64,000 bases of DNA from Hofstenia miamia (lineage: Eukaryota; Xenacoelomorpha; Acoela): the NCBI GenBank assembly GCA_004352715.1, contig SCFE01000063.1:571372-635371 (forward strand). Direction: 5' to 3'. This document shows, piece by piece, positions 46,012-56,060 of this stretch. The translations under genes and the position numbers were made by a program. How positions within the stretch are numbered: the first letter of the stretch is position 1; the number at the start of each line of letters is the position of its first letter. The notes below the pieces were generated by a model, which was not told where the DNA came from, made no database searches, and worked only from the letters and a program-made list of their open reading frames with translations.

Positions 46012-47324
46012 CGAGGGTCATACCAAAAGTTTTGCACAAAACAAATTTATTCAAGCATGAAAACATATATTAAACAAACTACATTTTATTTTTCCACATA
46101 ATCGCCTTCTAAGTCAATGCACTTCTTCCAGCGCTTCTCCAGCTTCTTCATGCCTTCATCGAACCACGATTTCGGGAAGCTGTTCAAAACGTTCTTGACT
46201 GCGGCTCGAATTTCCTTTTCTCCATCAAATTTGACGCCTCGGAGGGGATCTTTCATCGGTCCAAAGAGATGGAAGTCGCTGGGTGCAAGGTCTGGGGAAT
46301 AGGCGGGGTGTGGTAACAATTGCCACTTCAGTTCTCGAATTTTAGCCATGGTTAAATTGGCCGTGTGCACTCGGGCATTGTCCTGGAGAAACAGCGGGCG
46401 CATGTGCAACTTTCCTGGACGAACTTGAGGCAGTTTATTGTGCACAATCTGGAGTAGCTCGCTGTAGTAGGCAGCGTTGATGGTTTGGCGAGGCGGACAA
46501 TAGTCAACATGGATGACACCGTCACAGTCCCAGAATACCGTGACCTGGAACTTGCCAACGGACGGTGCAGATCGAGCATGCACGGGTCGAGGTTCTCCAG
46601 CCGATATCCACTGCATAGACTGCCGCTTTGTTTCTGGCATATAGTGTGGGAGAGGCGTTTCGTCAGCAGTAATGATGCGCCACCAAAACCACTCACCCAA
46701 CTCCTCCAGCAGTTGCAGAGATCCTGTCGACAGTTGGACTCTCGCGATCTTGTGTTCCTCCATCAGCAGCCTTGGGACCCATCGAGCGCTAACCTTCTTC
46801 ATTTCTAGATCGTCATGAATGATTTGCTGCAAACTGCCTCGGCTGAAACCAGTGGCAGCCTGCAGTTCATCGAACGTCAGTCGACGATCTTCGTCGAACA
46901 GGTTACGGACAATGGCCACCTGATCTTCACCGGTGGCCGTGATCGGAGCTCCACAGCGGGGGTCATCTTCCAGCGAAGTTCTGCCACACTGGAACCGCGA
47001 CATCCATCTGCTGATTGTCGATCTGTCAGGTGCAGATGCGCCATAGTGTTGCTGCAGGCGATTAGCTGCTTCAGTTGGCGTTTTTCCCTCTTTAAAAAGA
47101 AAATGAATTATTGCACGCCACTCGTTTCTACTGAATTCAGCCATGTCCAAACACGTTACTGAACCTAAAGGCTTCCAACTGTCTTATAAAGACACGCAGA
47201 TGCGCACTAAGTGAATGCTAATCACAAGACGTTGTGTCTGACTGAATGCACAAGCAAATGGTTAATTAACAATTAAATCGATCACAAGAATGACTGCTGT
47301 GCAGAACTTCTGATATGACCCTCG
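46012..47324 (-). mobile_element. Apparently complete mariner transposon
   Basis: The 1313-bp element is flanked by TA on both sides (46010-46011 and 47325-47326). Its inverted repeats of about 27 bp start CGAGGGTCATA and differ at about three positions. It contains a single uninterrupted transposase frame. Total length, repeat length and target site all match canonical mariner elements. Confidence 0.95.
46086..47150 (-). CDS. mariner transposase (DD34D), open frame
   Basis: The 354-residue product cuts and pastes the element at TA dinucleotides. Residues 6-70 form the helix-turn-helix region (WRAIIHFLFKEGKTPTEAAN, later STISRWMSRF). A WVPRLL motif lies at 124-129, in the place of the family's WVPHEL. 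The catalytic triad is complete: D163 (ITADET), D257 (FLQDNARVHT) and D292 (LAPSDFHLF), with 34 residues between the last two. The YSPDLAP motif is at 284-290. Length is normal for mariner and no stop or frameshift is visible, so activity is possible but unproven. The start at 47150 lies about 170 bp inside the right TIR; M3 is an alternative. Confidence 0.95.
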   Translation of the reverse strand: MDMAEFSRNEWRAIIHFLFKEGKTPTEAANRLQQHYGASAPDRSTISRWMSRFQCGRTSLEDDPRCGAPITATGEDQVAIVRNLFDEDRRLTFDELQAATGFSRGSLQQIIHDDLEMKKVSARWVPRLLMEEHKIARVQLSTGSLQLLEELGEWFWWRIITADETPLPHYMPETKRQSMQWISAGEPRPVHARSAPSVGKFQVTVFWDCDGVIHVDYCPPRQTINAAYYSELLQIVHNKLPQVRPGKLHMRPLFLQDNARVHTANLTMAKIRELKWQLLPHPAYSPDLAPSDFHLFGPMKDPLRGVKFDGEKEIRAAVKNVLNSFPKSWFDEGMKKLEKRWKKCIDLEGDYVEK

Positions 47325-47326
47325 TA

Positions 47327-47632
47327 CTTCACTGACAAGTCACAAATTCAAGTATTTCTGCGCGCGTGCCCTAGAAAATATGTGTGTAATGGTCATATCA
47401 GATACAAAGTAATTAAAAAACAAACACAAATGAATTTATTGGATGGATCAGATTGTTTTTGCTCATTAAATCTCTGCTGATTTAGATCATATAAATGCAA
47501 ATACGAAGTGTACAACAGTATAAAAATCGTTCTAAATCCATAAAGCTAAATGATTCAAATTAAATCTTGTATTCCTCTTTATGTTCTGAGCTGTATTTTT
47601 TAGTAGATAAAACTTCAAATAATAATTTGACT
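47327..47632. other. Unassigned sequence
   Basis: Nothing recognised between the mariner element and the next MITE. Confidence 0.5.
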
Positions 47633-47770
47633 AAGACTATGGTTAGCCTATGTGATTGGCCACGCGTGATCTGTCACATTTTGGTAAAACCGCACGTCTA
47701 ACCACCAGGATAATAGCGATGTGACGTGATTTAGTAAATTTTCTTGCAACCAATCATGTAGTCTAACCTA
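47633..47770. mobile_element. MITE, copy 2 of the 23.5-kb family
   Basis: It shares interior blocks with 23542-23685 (CCTATGTGATTGG, TCACATTTTGG, GCGATGTGACGTGATTTAGT) and has diverged inverted ends (GACTATGGTTAG.CTATGTGATTGG against its right end). Confidence 0.8.
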
Positions 47771-48379
47771 TTCAATTGAAATAAGTAAATAGTAAATTGG
47801 CTAATCGAAAAATCCAAAATCAGTACTAATTTTCTAATTTTCATATATACATCACGTTGAATATAGTCTTAAGCAAGCTTGTTTTTAAAAATGATTACCT
47901 GAGATTTGTATGTTTATAATATTCTTAATAAGTTTTACGAAAAATTTTAGGGCTGTTTTTCCTACAATAGTTCTTCAAGATTCAATAGTTCTGATTATCT
48001 ATCAAAATTGTCTCGAAAGAGCATCTGACGGCTGTTTGCCGATAGCTTACAAAAATAAGCAGTGGTTTGTCTCTCTAGAAGAATCACTTAAATTCTCTCG
48101 TGAAACTATTATTACTGCCTTCTCTCTAAAAGACTTGTGATGCACTGTTCCCAAATGGAAAAGTCTCCGCCACATAATATAGCCAAGTGGCGTCCTGACA
48201 GCGATAATTCCTCAATTGTCCTTCTGAGTATAACAAAACCCAATGATCACCAAATGTCTTTCTCTCTCTGAACTCTTAACAATAGATAGATTGTTGGTCG
48301 CTTTTAATGGTTGTGGTACAGCCTGTTATGACCCGAGACCTGCAGTGCCTACCTCCTTCAAAAGAAAACAGCGCAGATA
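47771..48379. other. Unassigned sequence
   Basis: A frame at 47910-48140 is unlike known families. Nothing else was seen. Confidence 0.4.
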
Positions 48380-48488
48380 TAATAGATAGATAGATAATAG
48401 ATAACTTTTATTCAATATAGATAAAACTATTCATATATATATAGATGACAAATTCATATATTTATCATTCATGACGTTCAATACTGTT

Positions 48489-50161
48489 TTAAAATTCTAT
48501 GTGGGAATATTTTATGTTCTCGAGCAGCTCCAGGTAATCTGCTCCGCAGTTTTTCCACAACGTATGGTTGCTCTTTCGATAAGTAGTTTGCAAATGGATG
48601 ATTTTCCCCAAATTCCCCAGTAATCTTCGGTCGGCTTTTTCGGTGTAATCGCTAATTCTTTTTTGAATTAATCCTAATCGTATGGCTTTTTTGCATTGCA
48701 TCTATTTTCTTCACCATCTGGTTTGATATTCCATCCCATACAGAGCACCCATACGTTAATTTGCTGACAAATAAACCAACGGAAAATCTTCATTCGTGTA
48801 GCCGATATGTTTTAACCTCCTAAGCAGGAATATGGCGGAGTTTAGGCTAGGAATAACGGTTGCAACATGATGGCTAAAAGAAAGTTGTTTGTCAAAATGG
48901 ATCCCTAGAATTTTAACTTCTTCTACTCGTTCTACTCCAAGGACTGCCGGGATGTAAAATTGTACTGAGTTCTTGAAAAATGTCCTACTAATAAGCAGTT
49001 TCTCCGAATTTGCAAGTTACGTTTCATAAATTCAATTTGTAAACTAGCAATTATTTCTTGCACATTGTCATTAGTCCCAACTATGCCAGGAATAATGGGG
49101 TTATTATCATCTGCAAATATTGTCAATGTGCCTACGAACTCCTTGGGAATATCAATGTCATTGACAGAAACACTATACAAGGGAGGTTCACTTACTGCAC
49201 CCTGTGGAACTCTTTTATTAGTAAATAGAACATCAGAGTTCTTCTGGTTTGTTGAAGTAAAATGACACCGGTTGCGAAGAAAATCAAGGATCCAGTTAAT
49301 GAAAAAGGGTTGAGACATGTCCCAATATTTAGTAGACTCAAATGGGAAACTGTATCAAATGCTTTCGACATGTCAAGCGTAATTAAGCGCACGTAATCAT
49401 AATCTCATTCATAAGTTTACTCCTATTTGCATTTTTGACACAAATTTGTGAAAGCGCACATTAAAAAATTTCGAAAGAACAATTCGTTCGAAATAACGTG
49501 ACATAATATCAGTAATTGAGACAGGACTATAATGCTTGAATTCCTCGGAATGAGGTACTTTTGGCAATAGTTATATTTTCGCAATTTTCCACGCCGCTGG
49601 GTAAAACACTTGCTTCAATGATAAATTAATAATGTGTGTGTATACAGGTGCTAGGATATGGGCGTTTTCTTTGTAAATCCAAAACGGAATTTCAACTGGC
49701 CCAACGGCAGTTCGCTTGATCTTTGTCATGTGGTAATATACCTCTAGGCAGTTCAGTTCAGGAAGGTCTAACTGCCCAACCTACAGTTTTATTGTTTCGA
49801 TTGCATCCTCATTTCTTGAAATTGAATTACAATACTTGTTCAGTTCATCGACGGAAAATATACATTGATCATTGGCCGTTGCATTCTGGTTTCCAGTCAT
49901 ACATTTAACGTGATCCAACCACTTCTTCGAGCCGCGATTATTATTGTTCTTTGCATCTCGTTGTTTGCAGGCTTTAATGCATTTTTGTCTGCGCTTTTGC
50001 AACAATTTAATAACCGGCATTACAAAAGGAGGATCCTTGTTAGAAATTGATACTGTTTTTGTAGAGCAAGTATCCTTGTATAGAAACGCCAATGTCTCGG
50101 TCAGTATTTTTAGTACCTCATCAATGTCATTGGATAATAATGCGGCTGATAGGTCTGTCAT
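48489..50161 (-). pseudogene. LINE ORF2 linker and reverse transcriptase relic
   Basis: The linker includes PPFVMPVIKLLQKRRQKCIKA. The polymerase pieces are LDMSKAFDTVSH (catalytic Asp region, near 49375), RVPQGAVSEPPLYSVSVND (near 49200) and IFADDNNPI (active-site FADD, near 49100). The C-terminal AIRLGLIQKR and a YS.. tail follow at 48700-48490. Many frameshifts separate the pieces. Confidence 0.8.
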
Positions 50162-50389
50162 CAGTAAACGGTTGTGAAACAGTTCTTTATATTTAAATCG
50201 CTAGTCCCGAAAGGTTATTTTCCGCGGCTCTCGACTGACTCCTTTGTATTTACTAATAACACCATAGTGATCGGTTTCTACCGTTGTATGAAACAGGATA
50301 AATTCCACAAAGTAATTAAGGTAATTCGAGAAGACCTTATCCAGACAGTTATCTTTTCTCGTAGCGAAATGTGTAATTTGCTTAAGTGA

Positions 50390-50950
50390 TTACTCTTTCA
50401 TTACGTTACCAGCATCAAAATGGTGGAAGTTTCCGCTAAAAAAGAATTTTGGATTTGACAGCTCTCTCATCAATGCTTCAATTCCGCCGTTCACGTGATC
50501 GGTTAGCTGTGATTGCACCATTGAGTCCGGTGCAAAGTACGTGAGAATAATAATCATATTCACATCTAGTATGTGCAACCACTTCGAATTGTCGCCAGCC
50601 AGGAATTTCCAATACAGAGTAATTGATGTCATTGCGGACATAAATACAAACGCCCCCACCACTTGATTTAAGAGAGTTTGTTGATGAACGCTCATGATGA
50701 ACTAAATTGTGACCGTTAATAGTAACGTTTTCATCCACATCTCTGTAAAACAACATATATCAATTGCGTTGGTGCGAATGTCCATTTCTAGATGATACAG
50801 TGCGCTGGGTTTCTTAAGTGATCGGACATTAAGTAACAATATATTACACAACGATAGTAATATTTTTATTTGCTTCTCAACCCAATCAACAAAAAGCTTT
50901 AGGTTTCGTATACGAATTTTCTCATTAGCAACTCCGTTTTTAATCATCTT
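50390..50950 (-). pseudogene. LINE ORF2 endonuclease relic
   Basis: Frames give LLNVRSLKKPSALYHLE (start of an APE-type endonuclease), DICCFTEMW (compare the T.TW motif) and SSGGGVCIYVRNDINYS (compare GGG..I.V). Frame changes occur near 50750 and 50690. Catalytic positions beyond these motifs are not conserved well enough to judge. Confidence 0.75.
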
Positions 50951-50982
50951 ATAAAGCTACTTCAAAAGACGTTTTTCAATAG

Positions 50983-51369
50983 TCACCTCATCTTCTGGCA
51001 GTTCACGTGAGAGAAAAATTTGCTCATCGACAAAATCTCAATAATAGGTTTAAGTTTATTTATCGATTCAGTGACAGTTTTGCTAACCATTGTTGGTAAC
51101 TTTTCGTTTATAACTGACTTAATGCTCTCTTTCAAGGCAAGAGCTGGTTTTCGTCTCCCTTCCAAGCAGATAATACAACGAAATAAAAGTAACTTAGCAT
51201 CTTTAAGTCGTGTGATCATCGCTTTTAAAAGTCCTGAGCACGAGTAGTGGAACCATACATCACAAATATCGCATTGTATCCAGTCTTCTTTCGGATCACT
51301 GGTATTGCACTTCGCACACTACTCCTCTTGTTCGGCTGTTGACGCACATCCTCCTCGTCCACGCGCCAT
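50983..51369 (-). pseudogene. LINE ORF1 with PHD finger
   Basis: The frame begins at an ATG (51369-51367) and encodes MARGRGGC, then after one in-frame TAG a finger with CAKC, then CDICDVWFHYSC, then CIIC. This is the Cys4-His-Cys3 order of a PHD domain. A helical, charged region follows to a stop at 50983. PHD-type ORF1 proteins are known in some CR1-group LINEs and may bind chromatin. One stop is the only visible lesion. Confidence 0.75.
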
Positions 51370-52563
51370 CAATATCAACAAAGTGGGCTAAAAATTTGAG
51401 CAAAGTAATGGGATTCGTTTCCAGTCGCAACTAGACATTTGTAAGCAGAGTTTCTAAATAATTTTTTTGAGCCAAGGTGGTTTTTTGTATTTTTATGCGA
51501 ATTTGTTGAATGAATAGCTTATCAAAAAAAGGTTTTGTGTACTTAAAAGTGCCCTTTTTATGTTAGTGGATCGCCTGTGACGAAATCTAAAAAAATCCCT
51601 GAGCTATGATATCCATTTTAGAAATTATTATATTGGATGTTTAGTTCCACATAAACAGCAAATAAAACAAATCTAAATAATTAATTCAAATGGTTCGAGT
51701 TTACCATTTGCAACAAAAAATTTTCCGTTAAAACTGTTTGGCAGGTAGGCTGTCTATACAGTACAGAATATTTTTAGTTGCCGAAAAGTGACAAGAGCCA
51801 CTTAAAGCCGTCTACCTATCAACACCATTCATACATTAAGATAATTGCAATAGATAACATATTGATAATATACAATTACTAGATTTGATGCGGAATAACA
51901 TTTCCGGTACAAAACTAAACACCTCATAAATATGTTTATCATTTCTGAACACATGAAATGCCTTTACATATAGATACACTAATCTTAAAACAGAAAAGTA
52001 AATTGCTATCACAATTGCATTTTTATCATTATAAACCCTACATCGAGGAACAATATACGGCAAACACTACTCATAATGCAAAAACGATAGAAATGTTTTT
52101 ATCAATTTTCGTCAGGTACTTAAGGATCTTCCTACCCAATCATACACCTAAGTGATTGTATAAATTTATATAAAAACAGCTCTATATCACTATCCTGAAA
52201 AACATTGGGATTTAAACATAAAATTTTGTTAACTTTTATATTATAGTGAATCTTCCGATATTCATAACAATTTCTGCTTAAAATATAAAACCCATTTATA
52301 TGCACTTCATCAGAATTTATCTAAATTTTGTATGCAGTAAATTTTAAAAATTTAACATGCCCATTTATATTTAATTTAAATGCAAACAAAATTGTATGCA
52401 TGTGCAGATAACAAACAACATGCTCATCTCATTCATGTAAAAAAGATATTGAAATATAATTTGAATTTATTTAGTCAAAAATCTTGCCCAGTGTGCTAAA
52501 ATATTTTACCTGCTTACTTATAATTTCGCACATTAAACTCAAAATTTTAATGCAATGCGCTAG

Positions 52564-52598
<35 letters not shown>

Positions 52599-53169
52599 GT
52601 CAAACAACTTTTGTTTATCTTCATTCGTTTTACTACAGATGCTAAATTGAAAATTATTATTTAAAAAACTCAATTAATTCACAATTTATAATAAAATAGA
52701 CACTAGAGAACTTTTATCATTACTGAATTTTTTGCTTTCATTAATTTACATTTATAAGTTAAAAAAAGTTATTTAATAAAGTTATGGTTTCTTTGTCCAT
52801 TGCAAAAAATAATAGTTGATGCTTTTCACCAAAAATGCTCTATTTGCAAACAACAATCACTTTCTTAAAACTGACAATTTTGTTGTCAGAATTTGCTTGA
52901 AGCAATCAAAATTTTGGCCTTAACTTCGGAAAATTGATAGCTTTTAAGTTTTCCTGAAATACTACATGTCACCTTGAAAAGAAGCATTTCCATGATTAAT
53001 TTAATGATTACATAGTGTCATTTCACAGACAATTGTGTCAATTTAGTAATTTATTCAATAATTACCTTTAGTAAAATCTTTATTAGAATTATTTATTAAT
53101 TTACTGTCTAAGAGTTTCTGCAATTTTGCATTTTCATGTTTTGGGAATTTCAATATTATGAAAGCTAAG
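51370..53169. other. Unassigned sequence with a TA microsatellite
   Basis: A TA run lies at about 52564-52597. No gene or element was recognised. The part next to 51370 may be the LINE 5' untranslated region. Confidence 0.4.
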
Positions 53170-53990
53170 TGACAAAGATGTCACTGATTTAGCTGGAGTC
53201 AGGACTACATCTGATTCAAGTAAGTCTAAGAAAATGTTCTTTAAGAAAGAATTTGATATTGCCTCCATTTTATGTTTTAGATGTGGAGAGAAGGGGCATC
53301 TGAAGTCCAACTGTCATGCAAAGATACAATTGATCACTGATGGGGAGGAATTTATTCTGGAAGAGCCTGAATCCCCTACAGAGAATTTAGTTGATTTAAT
53401 GGATGATGAGTTGATAACTCCGCTGAATTTAAATTAAGACAGTGTGCGGACTCTTTCAAAACATGCATGAGACATTCTTGTCATCACTAATTTGATACAT
53501 AAAAATTTAATCCCTGTAGAAATAAATGGGCATATTATTAATGCAACAATTGATACTGGAGCTGCTGCCTCAATAATTAGTGATGAATGCTGTAAAGGAT
53601 TATGTTTCACACAAGATTTGTTGGATCCTTCAGTCATTAAACTCATCAATGCTTCTTGAAATAAAATTGTGGGACACAGCATTGTGCATCCACACTGAGC
53701 CATTTGAAGTGGATCTTATTGTGATAGATACATCACCAACTCCCCTATGATCTTATTTTGGGAAACAATTTCTTGGAAAAAATGCATGTTATTGACAATA
53801 AGAACAATACCATTTCTATAAAAGACCAGGAAGCTACTGTAATATCCTCTACCAGGCTTTATCACTATTTGTCTACTGTTGCCTTGTAACATTAGCTGTG
53901 TTATTGCAGGTAAGGATTTACTTGTTGTTACTGCTTGACTAGTTTCTTCTGTTGCGTTATGTAACCTCAATTAGGTGACAAAGCCATGCA
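53170..53990 (+). pseudogene. LTR-element gag knuckle and aspartic protease relic
   Basis: A plus-strand frame has a retroviral-type CCHC knuckle, CFRCGEKGHLKSNC (C-x2-C-x4-H-x4-C, near 53270). After a stop comes a retropepsin: IDTGAAASIISDE (active-site Asp, near 53552) and, in another frame, LILGNNFLE (compare the family's ILG..F) near 53755. No reverse transcriptase, integrase or LTR was recognised around it. It is a dead fragment of a Ty3/gypsy- or BEL-type element. Confidence 0.75.
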
Positions 53991-54784
53991 GTAACCTCTG
54001 TAGTGATCTTCTAGTGGGCATCTGCCTGAAGTGGATCTCCACATCCAATCTCACCATTCCATCCTATGTTTGAGTGCCACTGCTCAGCTCAATCAAGATA
54101 GCTTATGTGTACCCTACATTAGCTCGGTGCTTACTCAAGACATGGCACAACTTGACTTAANTATATTGGCTTAGTTAAATAATTCTATTCAAACAACTTC
54201 CTAACCTACATTTATAATTACTACATGTACAGTCATTATAGCAGTCGATTATAGGTCATCAATTTAGATCTAAAACAATATTAAGATAATTCCTAAGGTT
54301 TGGTTATCCAACCATTTGTTGAAAGTTGGTTATCTGATACATGTAGAAGAGAATTGCTAGTCAGCTAATCGAGAGAAAACCCCTACACCTAACTTATGTG
54401 CACTTTCGTGGTCCGGCACAGAGACCCTTGAATTGTTCCCTGTGATGTATCCAGACCACTACTAAACACTGCTCAATTAGCTTGACATTCTATTAAATAT
54501 CAAACTGTTAATAAGATGAAAATATAAGAATTCTAAATAAAATTCTTTATCAACTCTTACAATAGTTTTAATTGTATTTATAGTAATTTGAAGAGAAGTA
54601 CCTGTCAATTCAAATTTAAACATCTGCCAAGATCGCGGCTAAAAATAATGTAAGCAACATTTATCGACAGATACAATTATCTCTTTTTTGACACATGTTA
54701 TTTTCTTGGTTGCAATATACAAATAAAACTGAAATAATCACACTTGATCTAATCATAATATTTTTTAATCACTTCTTTTCGATC
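53991..54784. other. Unassigned sequence
   Basis: A less AT-rich stretch (about 53990-54160) may be more of the same decayed element. A single N lies at 54161. Nothing else was seen. Confidence 0.4.
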
Positions 54785-56060
54785 TTAGTATCTTCTGCGA
54801 CGTTTGCAGCTTATTTCTGTTTTATTTTGGATGATGCTACACACCCCCTCAGCTTGTGTTATTTTTAGCACAGCTCGCTCTCCATGTACCAGAGTGTCTG
54901 CTTTGCGAATTATCGTTTCTGCCTGTTGATCAGACCACATTGTTTTCTTGAATTCCATCTGTTTTGTCATTTTCAGTACTGCCTCTCTCTCTGTTGTTAT
55001 GACATTTGCATATTTCAGGAAACCTGCCTCTCTGATGTCTTCTGCTATCGGTGTTATCTCTCTTAGCTCATTTATTTTCTGTGAGAAGATGTCATAATAT
55101 TTTTGATATAACTGTATTCCTTTAATGCTGATCATGAGCGTCATTTGTGCGTTGGGTCTGCTTGTGTGTGCTAAGTCTTCTCTGATTTGATTGTCCAGGT
55201 AAAAGAACATGAAAACTTTTCTCAAGCTTCGAGTATTTGCCACATCCTTATAGAAAAAGCTGATGTTATTTCTTACTTCTTCTTCTGTGATTGTGTTGGT
55301 GTCATTTTTATTTAATCTCATTATTGTGACAATTTCTACCCTTTTTGTGACGTTGTAGTATCAGTATCTTTTTTCCCATATATCCATCCAGACTATATCG
55401 TTTACTCCAGAAAATAACATTATAGCTCGTGGGTTTTGTTTTTTGATTTCCTTTCTAAGGTCTTTTAGTTGTACATTTATTGGTTTCCCATGTGTGTACA
55501 GCTGGTCCGGCGTTATTGTGCCTTCAATATAAACCCATTCTTTGTTATTATTTTGCAGCAGTATTGCTTTTGATTTTTTGTAGTCATCTCTGTCGATTAT
55601 AGCTTTTGCTTTCCTTTCATTGTTCACATATGATTTATACTTGTGTAAGAATGTTTTGGCAACCTTGACGTCCTTCGGTAATCTCCAATGTGGGAGGACC
55701 ATTGGTATTGTGATAGTCTCTGGTGGTGTGCAGATGAGGAGTTTCATCTCTATTTCTCATAATTCTTCTGTCATTTCTACTCTTGAAGTGTCTATAGCGA
55801 GTTGGTTGTATGGTTGTAGTAGTTCCTCCAGTTCTGTTCATGTAAATGCTTTGGTGAACATACATTTCATTGTCACTACTGTTTGTTGTTCTCTAATACA
55901 CTGGAAGTTTCTTTCTTTTGACTCTTTTGTTACTTTAATTTCGACCAAGAATTGTTCATCATCCATATCTATCCACTCAATGGTCTTAGCTGGACTGATT
56001 TCTCCCCACTTTTCTATGTTGATTCTATCAATCGTTTGTTGTGTCTTGGGGGATAGTAAT
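54785..56060 (-). pseudogene. Unidentified decayed reading frame, about 425 codons
   Basis: One minus-strand frame runs about 1.27 kb with only three interruptions, all TGA (near 55820, 55757 and 55359), and ends at a TAA at 54785. There is no ATG near its 5' edge, so the N-terminus is missing or lies in another exon. The product is rich in Lys, Glu, Ile and Thr, has no signal peptide or membrane segment that I can see, and ends in a basic RRRR run. Its coding strand is markedly A-rich. I do not recognise the family. Options are an integrated viral gene, a gene of a large DNA transposon, or an old host gene copy. Confidence 0.5.

Larger units (their letters stand above)
48380..51369 (-). mobile_element. 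Near full-length decayed LINE with PHD-finger ORF1
   Basis: On the minus strand the pieces occur in normal LINE order over about 3 kb: ORF1 with a PHD finger, an apurinic-type endonuclease, a linker, reverse transcriptase, a C-terminal region, and a 3' end that runs into AATAAAAG followed by (TATC)n near 48380-48405. A short tandem repeat as 3' tail is usual for CR1/L2-group LINEs. Stops and shifts break ORF2 in many places. I assign it to the CR1/L2 side of LINEs without naming a family. Confidence 0.8.

Noticed and set aside
46485-47162. Plus-strand frames within the mariner element
   Set aside because: Shadows of the transposase frame.
54785-56060. Selenoprotein reading of the in-frame TGA codons
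   Set aside because: Three TGA codons scattered in an unidentified frame without a visible SECIS-like element or Cys homologue give no support.
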